DNA of 13,386 nt from JBCCFK01 sp965262315 (GTDB lineage: Bacteria; Actinomycetota; Acidimicrobiia; Acidimicrobiales; UBA8592): contig CBDHFJ010000009.1 in assembly GCA_965262315.1 (NCBI GenBank), positions 1 through 13,386 on the forward strand, in the 5' to 3' direction. The notes under the pieces were generated by a model. The model ran no database searches and was not told the DNA's origin. It was given only the letters and a program-made list of their open reading frames with translations. Both the position numbers and the translations under genes were made by a program. This document shows, piece after piece, positions 5,816-12,078 of the stretch (position 1 is its first letter; each line of letters opens with the position of its first letter).

Positions 5816-8455
5816 ATGATCTCGTTCGCCCGGCGTCGGCGATCGCTCAGCATCCGCGCCACCATCGCGCTCGTTGCCATGGTGCCGATCGCGAGTCTCG
5901 CCCTCTTCACCGCGCGCATCGTCGACGACGCGAACACGGACCGTCAACGCGCCAGCGAAGTGCACGAGCTGAGCACCAATCTGGCGACACTCGCATCGGT
6001 CCGCACCGATCTGCGCGTCGAGTCGTACTGGGCCGGAGCCATCGGACTCGTCGGAGGCTTCGGCGTCCCGGACGACATGCTGGTCGACATGATCGGCGTC
6101 GACCTGAAGGCCGAGTTCGGCGCAGCCGCAATCGACACCGACCGGCTCCTGCCCGAGCTCAGTGGAGCGATCGCGACCGTCCAGACCGATCTCACCGATC
6201 TGCGATCGATCGTCGAGGGAGAAGCACCCGACGGCGAGGCCATCCTGGCCGGGTACGAGCAGCTCGACCAGCGTCTGTCGCGAGCGATCCAGGCCGACCT
6301 CGATGGGCTCGTCGACGTCGCAAACACCATGGCCGCCCGCGACGCCGTCATCGCGACCACCACCGGCCTCGGTCTCGCCGTGAACTTGAGCAACGAGATG
6401 TCGACGATGGCCTCGACGCTCTTCGCCACCAGGTTTCCGGCCGAGTCCGGGTGGGCGTTCCCGGCGGGCGAGCTGTACGCCACCCGAGCTGCCTACGAGG
6501 ACACGATCCAAGCAGCACAGGCGGCCACGATCGGTCGCACGCGCGATGCGATCGACCGCTTCGCAACCGCCCCTGCGGTGCAGCAGCTGGTGGCCGACGT
6601 GGACGAACAGCTCGAGCTCGAAGCATCCGGTGGGTCGACAACCGGGTTCTCGTTGGACCTCGAAGTCCAACTGGCGGCGTTCGAAGCAGCCGTCGGCAGC
6701 CTCCGAGCGAGCGCGAGCCTCGTCGAGACCGCGTCCGCAAACCTCGACGCCGACGCCACGACACTCGTCGATCAGGCCGGCAGCGACCGTCAGTCGGCGA
6801 TCGCCATCGCCGTCGCCATCACCCTCGGCACGCTCAGCATCGCGGTCTTGACGTCACGCTGGATCATTCGCCCGCTCCGGGACGTCGCAGACGCTGCCGC
6901 CCGCATGATGGAGGGTCACCTCGAACACACCGGGCGGATGCGGGGTCCGACCGAGATTCGGGAGGCGGCGCAGGCGCTCAACGAGGCCGCTCAACAGCTC
7001 GAGCTGGCAGAACGCCAGGCCCGGGCGCTTGCGTCCGAGGAGCTGGACGATCCGTCACTCGCGGTACCGGCATCGGGCACGCTCGGCGCCGCGCTCCAGT
7101 CGGCCATCGGCCACCTCCAATCCTCGATCGAGAAGCGAGAGCAGTTCCGTCAACGGCTCAGTCACGAAGCCAGCCACGACGGGTTGACCGGCCTCCCCAA
7201 CCGGAACGCGGTCACGAGCGCGTTGGAGCAGGCCCTGGCCCGCGCCGACCGCGCCGGCTCCAAGGTGGCCGTCCTGTTCATCGACCTCGACCGGTTCAAG
7301 CGCATCAACGATCTCCAGGGCCACGCCGCCGGTGACCGGGTCCTGCGCACCGTCGCCCAGCGGTTGACCAACAGCACTCGCGCCGGTGATCACGTCGGAC
7401 GTATGGGTGGCGACGAGTTCATCGTGGTCGCCGAACCGGTGCAGGACATCCACGACGCCCTCCGAGCCGCCCAGCGGATCCGCGACGGCGTCGAACAACC
7501 CCTCGAGTACGGGTCGGTCACCGTCACGCCCGCCCTGTCGATCGGAATCGCCATCAGCAACGGTGCCGAGCTCACCGCCGACGAGCTGCTGCGCGATGCG
7601 GACCTGGCCGTGTACCAGGCCAAGAACGCCTCGAGTTCCGGCATCGAGGTCTGCGACGTCGGCCTCCGCTCGCAACTGACCTGGCGTTATCAGATCGAGG
7701 CCCGACTGTCCGAGGCCCTGGTCAACGACGAGCTCATGCTGCACTATCAGCCCATCGTGGCCGCCGACGACGGCCGGCTCGTCGCGGTGGAGGCCTTGCT
7801 GCGCTGGCCCACCGACGGCGGGTTGCCCCCTGGAGAGTTCATCCCCATCGCCGAGCGCAGCGACCTCATCATCGACGTCGACCGCTGGGTGATCGAGCAC
7901 GCGATCCACCAGCTCGCAACGTGGCGAGACCACCCAGCGATGGCACCGATCAGCGTGTCGATCAACATCTCCGCCAAGCACCTGGCCGCAGGCGGCCTGG
8001 CGCACCGAATCTGCAGTGCCCTCGACCAGCACGACGTCGCCGGCGAACGACTCATCATCGAGATCACCGAGTCGGCGATCGTCGACGACCTCGACACCGC
8101 GGTGATCGAGCTGAGCCGCATCCGAGACCGGGGCGTCAAGGTCGCCATGGACGACTTCGGCACCGGCTATGCGTCGCTCACGCATCTGCGCCAGCTGCCG
8201 CTCGACATCCTCAAGCTCGACCGGACGTTCGTGGGCGAAGCCGAAGCCACGGGCGACACGGCACTCCTCCAGCTCATCGTCGAGACCGGCCATCTACTCG
8301 GCACCACCGTGGTGGCCGAGGGTGTGGAGACGCGGGAGCAGGCACACCGCCTCATCGCACTCGGCTGTGACCGGATCCAGGGCTTCGGCTTCGGCCACCC
8401 CATGCCCCCTGACGACGTGGCGATCCACGGCCTCCAGCCGGCCGAGTCCGTCTGA
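5816..8455 (+). CDS. membrane-anchored GGDEF-EAL cyclic-di-GMP enzyme
   Basis: This 879-residue protein makes and/or breaks down the second messenger c-di-GMP. Layout: cytoplasmic Arg-rich start, TM1 about 15-35, an extracytoplasmic helical sensor of about 290 residues, TM2 about 327-349, a HAMP-like linker to about 400, GGDEF domain about 450-610, and EAL domain about 620-868. The GGDEF motif at 531-535 is intact, preceded five residues earlier by R522-A-G-D525, an inhibitory I-site (RxxD). The EAL side also looks complete: EAL at 659-661, SINIS, IEITES, DDFGTG, LKLD, VVAEGVET and QGFGFG. So both activities are possible. The sensor has no obvious named fold; it is rich in Ala/Asp/Glu helices, somewhat like chemoreceptor four-helix bundles. 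ATG 5816 is chosen because TM1 starts soon after; a GTG at 5783 is an alternative, and the Shine-Dalgarno is weak (GGA). Diguanylate cyclase versus phosphodiesterase dominance cannot be told. Confidence 0.93.
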   Translation: MISFARRRRSLSIRATIALVAMVPIASLALFTARIVDDANTDRQRASEVHELSTNLATLASVRTDLRVESYWAGAIGLVGGFGVPDDMLVDMIGVDLKAEFGAAAIDTDRLLPELSGAIATVQTDLTDLRSIVEGEAPDGEAILAGYEQLDQRLSRAIQADLDGLVDVANTMAARDAVIATTTGLGLAVNLSNEMSTMASTLFATRFPAESGWAFPAGELYATRAAYEDTIQAAQAATIGRTRDAIDRFATAPAVQQLVADVDEQLELEASGGSTTGFSLDLEVQLAAFEAAVGSLRASASLVETASANLDADATTLVDQAGSDRQSAIAIAVAITLGTLSIAVLTSRWIIRPLRDVADAAARMMEGHLEHTGRMRGPTEIREAAQALNEAAQQLELAERQARALASEELDDPSLAVPASGTLGAALQSAIGHLQSSIEKREQFRQRLSHEASHDGLTGLPNRNAVTSALEQALARADRAGSKVAVLFIDLDRFKRINDLQGHAAGDRVLRTVAQRLTNSTRAGDHVGRMGGDEFIVVAEPVQDIHDALRAAQRIRDGVEQPLEYGSVTVTPALSIGIAISNGAELTADELLRDADLAVYQAKNASSSGIEVCDVGLRSQLTWRYQIEARLSEALVNDELMLHYQPIVAADDGRLVAVEALLRWPTDGGLPPGEFIPIAERSDLIIDVDRWVIEHAIHQLATWRDHPAMAPISVSINISAKHLAAGGLAHRICSALDQHDVAGERLIIEITESAIVDDLDTAVIELSRIRDRGVKVAMDDFGTGYASLTHLRQLPLDILKLDRTFVGEAEATGDTALLQLIVETGHLLGTTVVAEGVETREQAHRLIALGCDRIQGFGFGHPMPPDDVAIHGLQPAESV

Positions 8456-8511
8456 CCCACCTCGAATCCGACGGCCGACCCGCTTGCCGCCAAGCCGCCG
8501 GTACGCCGTAA

Positions 8512-8517
8512 GGTGAT
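8512..8517 (+). promoter_or_regulatory. Shine-Dalgarno GGTGAT that decides the start of the small membrane protein
   Basis: GGTGAT within TAAGGTGATGG matches the 3' end of 16S rRNA (complement of ATCACC). It lies 4 nt before GTG 8522, while the two earlier in-frame candidates, GTG 8513 and ATG 8516, lie inside the motif itself and so cannot use it. Confidence 0.55.
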
Positions 8518-8521
8518 GGGC

Positions 8522-8863
8522 GTGAGCACGGACGAACGGATAGCCGACCGCACGGCCGACGACGTCGCCGCCGAGGAAGAGGCCCAGCGGACCTTCAGCA
8601 CCTCGGTGGTCATCTCCGGCATCCGGTGCCTGTTGACCTATGTGGTCTTCCCCTTCGTGGCACCGATCGTCGGCATCGCCAGCGGCGTGGGCTCGACCAT
8701 CGGCATCATCACCAGCGTGATCGGCATCGGCGCCAACCTCTGGAGCATCCAGCGGTTCCACTCGTCCAACCATCCGTGGCGCTGGCCGATCACGGCCATC
8801 AACGTGGGCATCATCGTCCTGCTGTCGATCCTGTTGGTGATCGACGTGGCCGACCTCACCTAG
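8522..8863 (+). CDS. small integral membrane protein, unknown function
   Basis: This is a 113-residue protein. The first ~25 residues are acidic and hydrophilic (DERIADRTADDVAAEEEAQ), followed by hydrophobic stretches consistent with about three membrane segments: VVISGIRCLLTYVVFPFVAP, then GSTIGIITSVIGIGANLW, and finally AINVGIIVLLSILLVIDVAD. An HPWRW motif sits between the last two. It looks like one of the conserved small membrane proteins of Actinobacteria, but I cannot name a family or function. GTG 8522 is preferred as start because of the GGTGAT ribosome-binding site just upstream; starting at 8513 or 8516 would add two or three residues. It follows the GGDEF-EAL gene by 66 bp on the same strand, so co-transcription is possible, and it ends 6 bp from the convergent azlD. 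Confidence 0.75.
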   Translation: MSTDERIADRTADDVAAEEEAQRTFSTSVVISGIRCLLTYVVFPFVAPIVGIASGVGSTIGIITSVIGIGANLWSIQRFHSSNHPWRWPITAINVGIIVLLSILLVIDVADLT

Positions 8864-8869
8864 CTCAGC

Positions 8870-9184
8870 TCAGCCGCCGGCGGCGCGGACCAGCGCGGTC
8901 GCGGCCGCTGCGGCCACCACCGCCACCACGAACGGCGCCTTCAACCGCAAGGCGACGGCGGCGACGGCCAACCCGACCAGCCGAGCGTCGAGGACCAGGT
9001 CCTTGCCGGACGCCACCGTGCTGGTGATCACGAGGGCCGCCAACAGCGGCGCGGGCAGCAGCGACGCCAGCCGTTCGAGCCATGGCGCGAGCGTCCGCTC
9101 ACCGCCCAACAGCAGCGGACCGGCCGCCTTGAGGGCGTAGGTCCCGCCGGCCAGCGCCAGCATGACCACGACCGTGGTGCTCAC
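8870..9184 (-). CDS. azlD: AzlD-family branched-chain amino acid export subunit
   Basis: This 104-residue small hydrophobic protein is the partner of AzlC (the BrnFE/AzlCD, LIV-E type exporter of branched-chain amino acids and related compounds). It begins with V-V-V-M-L-A-L-A-G-G-T-Y-A-L-K, a typical AzlD first helix. Further hydrophobic segments follow: PAPLLAALVITSTVA, LVGLAVAAVALRLKAPFVVA and the C-terminal Ala/Val-rich helix. The length is normal for the family. The GTG start at 9184 is well supported by GAGGAG at 9195-9190, 5 nt upstream, and by its 4-bp overlap with the azlC stop (GTGA), which indicates translational coupling. It ends convergently 6 bp from the small membrane protein. 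The exact substrate is inferred from the family. Confidence 0.88.
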   Translation of the reverse strand: MSTTVVVMLALAGGTYALKAAGPLLLGGERTLAPWLERLASLLPAPLLAALVITSTVASGKDLVLDARLVGLAVAAVALRLKAPFVVAVVAAAAATALVRAAGG

Positions 9185-9876
9185 CGAGTCTCCTCGGCTT
9201 CGAACGACTGCCACGGGCGAGCGAGGACCACCGCCCCGGCAGCGGTGATGATCGGCACACCGGCGGGCGCCACGGGAACCAGCGCGAGCGCGATGCCGGC
9301 GCCGACGAGGGCGATCAGACGTTGCACCGGATCGGACAGCCGCGGCCACAACAGGGCCAGGAACGCTGCCGGGATCGTGGCGTCGATCCCCAAGTCCTCG
9401 ATGAGCTGCTCGCTCGATGACAGCGCTGACGCGCCGAGGATCGTCGTCAGGTTCCACAACACGAACACCGCGATCCCACCGGCCAGATACCCGTAGCGCC
9501 GAAGCGCATCGGTGCGTTGCACCGAGCCGACGGCGGTGGACTCGTCGATCATCAGCTGCGCCGTCAGGGCTCGCCACCAGAGCGGCCCCCGCAACGCACC
9601 GGCCATGGCGACGCCGAAGGCAAGCGACCGCAGGTTCAGCAGCAACCCGGACGTGATGGCGGCAACTGCCGTGCCGCCGTCGGCGAGCACCGACACCGCC
9701 GCGAACTGGGCGGACCCGCTGAAGACGAGGGTGGAGAAGCCGATCGCTCCCCAGACGGACAACCCCGCCTCGGAACAGGCGACACCGAACGCCACCCCGA
9801 ACGGCGCGACCGCGAGCGCGATCGACAACGCCTGCCCCCGAATGGCGCGCTTCTGCTCAGCGGTCGTGTCCGTCAC
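9181..9876 (-). CDS. azlC: AzlC-family branched-chain amino acid permease
   Basis: This 231-residue polytopic inner-membrane protein is the large subunit of an AzlCD/BrnFE exporter. The N-terminal part carries the family pattern A-V-A-P-F-G-V-A-F-G-V-A, then ST-L-V-F-S-G-S-A-Q-F-A, and N-L-R-S-L-A-F-G-V-A in the next helix, then T-A-Q-L-M-I-D-E-S. These are characteristic AzlC motifs. Length is typical. The start is GTG 9876 (MTDTTAEQ); no good Shine-Dalgarno is seen, but the following hydrophilic N-terminus and first helix fit the family. azlD follows with a 4-bp overlap. The 225 bp between this gene and the DnaB-like gene upstream (same strand) probably contains its promoter. No Lrp/AsnC regulator gene is nearby, although many azlCD operons have one. 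Confidence 0.92.
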   Translation of the reverse strand: MTDTTAEQKRAIRGQALSIALAVAPFGVAFGVACSEAGLSVWGAIGFSTLVFSGSAQFAAVSVLADGGTAVAAITSGLLLNLRSLAFGVAMAGALRGPLWWRALTAQLMIDESTAVGSVQRTDALRRYGYLAGGIAVFVLWNLTTILGASALSSSEQLIEDLGIDATIPAAFLALLWPRLSDPVQRLIALVGAGIALALVPVAPAGVPIITAAGAVVLARPWQSFEAEETR

Positions 9877-9952
9877 CAGCGCGGCAGCGTACCGGGGTCG
9901 AATTCCGTCGATTCATCCAGCCGGATCCCGACAGAGCCGTGGCTCAGCCCGA

Positions 9953-9992
9953 CCCGATGAGCGCGTTGATCGCCCGGACGAAGCGCATCGGG
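9953..9992. repeat. inverted repeat in the azlC upstream region
   Basis: CCCGATG (9953-9959) and CATCGGG (9986-9992) are perfect 7-bp inverted arms around 26 bp, with GCGC on both inner sides that can extend the stem past a 2-nt bulge. They lie in the 225-bp gap between the DnaB-like ATPase stop and the azlC start. On the minus strand this could form a long-loop hairpin in the azlC leader or be a protein-binding site. At this GC content a chance origin is possible, and no terminator-like T-run follows. I see no other feature in this gap beyond a shorter CCCGAG/CTCGGG pair at 10063-10068 and 10091-10096. Confidence 0.25.
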
Positions 9993-10101
9993 CTTGTTCG
10001 ACGGTTGTGCACCAGCGACGGAGGAGCGACGGGCCGGCGCCTCAGGCGTAGCCGCAGCGTGGCCCGAGCCCGCCAGGGCGAAGCCACGATCTCGGGAAAG
10101 C

Positions 10102-11094
10102 TCAGTCGCTGTAGTTCATGTCGTCGATGAGGTGCTCGGCGACGAACCCGCCCTCGGGGTTGAAGCGGAACGCCTCGAACTCCTTCGCGAATTCGAGATC
10201 CACGCCGGCCGGGCCGTCGCGGTGCTTCTCGATGGTGAAGAGCGTGAAGTGGCGAGCCTCGTCGATCTGGCGACCGTCGAACGCCGTGTGCACCCGCGAA
10301 ATCGCCGGGGCCTTCTCGTTCATGACGATGGCACAGTCGGCCTCGTGCACCAGCGGCGCGTTGCTGGCGAGATGCTCGGGGCGGATACGCCGCTGACCCA
10401 GACCGTCCATACCCACCGCCGCGATGGCGAGCACGGCGACATGGTCGCCCATCGCGATCTCCTTGAGCGCCGACGCGATCTCGGGTGCTCGGCCCAGGCT
10501 GGCCCCACCTTCCACCGGCACCTTCTGGAGGTAGTCGACGATCATCAGGCCACCGGGACCGACCACGTGGCGAGCGATCGAGCTCAACTCGTGTACGTCG
10601 GTCGTCACCGCAGAGCCCTGGATGAGGAACATCCGCGAGGCGTAGGACATGAGGTCTTCCACCGCAGCCTCCATGGCCGGATGGGTGCCGGCGAGACTGT
10701 CGAAGGTCAGCCGTCCCGCCGCCCAGGCCTTGATCCGGCGGCGCATCGTCTCGAGCGCGGTCTCGTCCGCGTAGGCCGGCGTCTCCGAGAGCTGCAGATT
10801 CAACAGACGACTCAGCAGCGACTGCTCGCTGTGCTCGTAGCTGATGTAGGCCACATGCCCGCCGTTGGCCGCGATGTGGCGAGCCCACTGGAGCGTCGCG
10901 ATCGTCTTGCCCACCGACGGCTTCCCCGCCAACAGCGTCAGATCGTGCGGGTGGAGCCCACCGTCCAACATGGCGTCGAGCGGGTTGAAGCCGGTGGGAA
11001 GCGCCTGCGAGCGCATCATGCCCTCGTCCTCGATCTGCGCGAGCAGACCTCGGATGGGCTTGTACTGGCTACGTGGGAGAGACGAAACGACCAT
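10102..11094 (-). CDS. stand-alone DnaB-C-like (RecA-fold) ATPase next to the tad genes
   Basis: This 330-residue protein resembles only the C-terminal ATPase domain of replicative helicase DnaB; the DnaB N-terminal helical domain is absent (DnaB is usually about 450 residues). Seen: TGFNPLDAMLDGGL at 34-47, Walker A GKPSVGKT at 57-64, the YEHSEQSLLSRLL stretch at 86-98 with the expected catalytic Glu87, and Walker B with DYLQ at 187-190. The usual SQLNR sensor/DNA-loop motif is replaced by AIAAVGM, so a normal hexameric helicase activity is doubtful. The C-terminal ~60 residues resemble the DnaB end (FTIEKHRDGPAG). The start is ATG 11094, with GGTGAT at 11106-11101 six nt upstream. It lies 88 bp downstream of tadC on the same strand and may belong to that transcript. 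Its role is unknown: ATP-dependent regulator, DNA-binding ATPase or a divergent helicase are possible. Confidence 0.82.
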   Translation of the reverse strand: MVVSSLPRSQYKPIRGLLAQIEDEGMMRSQALPTGFNPLDAMLDGGLHPHDLTLLAGKPSVGKTIATLQWARHIAANGGHVAYISYEHSEQSLLSRLLNLQLSETPAYADETALETMRRRIKAWAAGRLTFDSLAGTHPAMEAAVEDLMSYASRMFLIQGSAVTTDVHELSSIARHVVGPGGLMIVDYLQKVPVEGGASLGRAPEIASALKEIAMGDHVAVLAIAAVGMDGLGQRRIRPEHLASNAPLVHEADCAIVMNEKAPAISRVHTAFDGRQIDEARHFTLFTIEKHRDGPAGVDLEFAKEFEAFRFNPEGGFVAEHLIDDMNYSD

Positions 11095-11100
11095 CAGTGC

Positions 11101-11106
11101 ATCACC
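11101..11106 (-). promoter_or_regulatory. Shine-Dalgarno GGTGAT of the DnaB-like gene
   Basis: GGTGAT on the minus strand lies 6 nt before the ATG at 11094 and supports that start. The same motif precedes the AcoX-like gene and the small membrane protein in this window. Confidence 0.5.
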
Positions 11107-11182
11107 ACAGAACCAATCGGCAGGCGGGCGTCGGTTTGGAGGGTCATGGCGAATCCGTGGCCCGTCTCCAGGCCACCGAACC

Positions 11183-12077
11183 TCAGAGTCCGGAGTCCGC
11201 GATGCGGATGATCGCGGGGCCGATGATGACCACGAACAGCGCGGGGAGGATGCACAGCAGCAGCGGGAAGACCAACTTCACCGGGATCTTCAGCGCCGTC
11301 TCCTCGGCACGCATCCGGCGCTTCTTGCGCATCTCCTCGGCCTGCACGCGGAGCACGTCGGCAAGCGGCATGCCGAGGCGCTCGGCCTGCGTCAGCGCGT
11401 TGACGAACTGCTTCAGATCGGCCGAGTCGGTGCGCTTCAGCAGCTTGTTGAACGCTTCGCGGGCGAGACATGCCGAAGCGGACGTCCTGCAACACACGAG
11501 CGAGCTCGTGTGGGAGGGCACCCTCGTTCTGCTTCGACACCCGGCTCATCGCCGCCTCGAAGCCGAGGCCGGCCTCGACGCTGACCACCATCTGGTCCAG
11601 CAGGTCGGGCAGTTCCTGGTCGATCTGTGCCTGGCGCTCGGTCGCCCGACGGGACAGCACGAAGTCCGGGACGATGAAGCCGCCGCCGGTGAAGGCGAAC
11701 GCCAGCAGGACGTTGGTGACCGTCGGCTCGTTGAGCACCGTGTAGACGCCGAAGAGACCGCCCGCGCTGGCCAGCAGCACCTTGGTCCCGATCAGGCGAT
11801 CGACGGTCCAGGTCGCCCGGGCACCGGCGATGTCGATCTTGTGGTCGAGTCGCTCGAGGGCACCGGACGGGGTCAATGCGTGCGTGGCGTCCGAGATCCG
11901 CTGGAGCACCGGCCCCAGCAGACGCTTGCGGGCCCGCTGACGCAGGACCACCTGACGGAGGTCGGTCGAGGCCGCTCCCCCGCGGTTCGGTGTGGCAGAC
12001 AGCAGGGCGGTGCCCAGCAGAATCACGCCGGTCATGACGGCGGCCGCTCCGGCCCAGAGACTGATGGTGGCGCTCAT
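11183..12077 (-). pseudogene. tadC: TadC-like type II/IV secretion F-family protein, split by a +1 frameshift
   Basis: TadC is one of the two inner-membrane platform proteins of the Tad pilus/secretion machine. The first part (12077 to about 11464) reads normally: TM1 about 5-26, two further segments (TKVLLASAGGLFGVYTVL; NVLLAFAFTGGGFIVPDFVLS), then the F-domain start (LPDLLDQMVVSVEAGLGFEAAM) up to DVRFGMSR. After that the frame becomes an Arg-rich shadow, while the true continuation is one frame over: REAFNKLLKRTDSADLKQF, QAERLGMPLADVLRVQAEEM, then the final membrane segment to IADSGL. The gene spans 895 bases, one more than a multiple of three. Removing one C from the CCC (GGG on the plus strand, 11461-11463) restores a 297-residue protein. 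ATG 12077 has GTGAGG at 12090-12085 upstream and sits 1 nt after the tadB stop. It is either a real frameshift mutation or a sequence error; I cannot tell which. Confidence 0.88.
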
Positions 12078-12078
12078 C

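Noticed and set aside
9944..9992. Possible 14-codon ORF on the minus strand (MRFVRAINALIGSG) upstream of azlC
   Set aside because: No good ribosome-binding site and no run of Ile/Leu/Val codons that would mark a branched-chain attenuator leader; it also coincides with the inverted repeat.
11094..11460. Continuation of the tadC first frame down to 11094, ending in a TGATG overlap with the DnaB-like start
   Set aside because: It looks like coupling, but the translated tail is an Arg/Ala/His-rich shadow while the other frame carries the conserved TadC C-terminus. The overlap is most likely chance.
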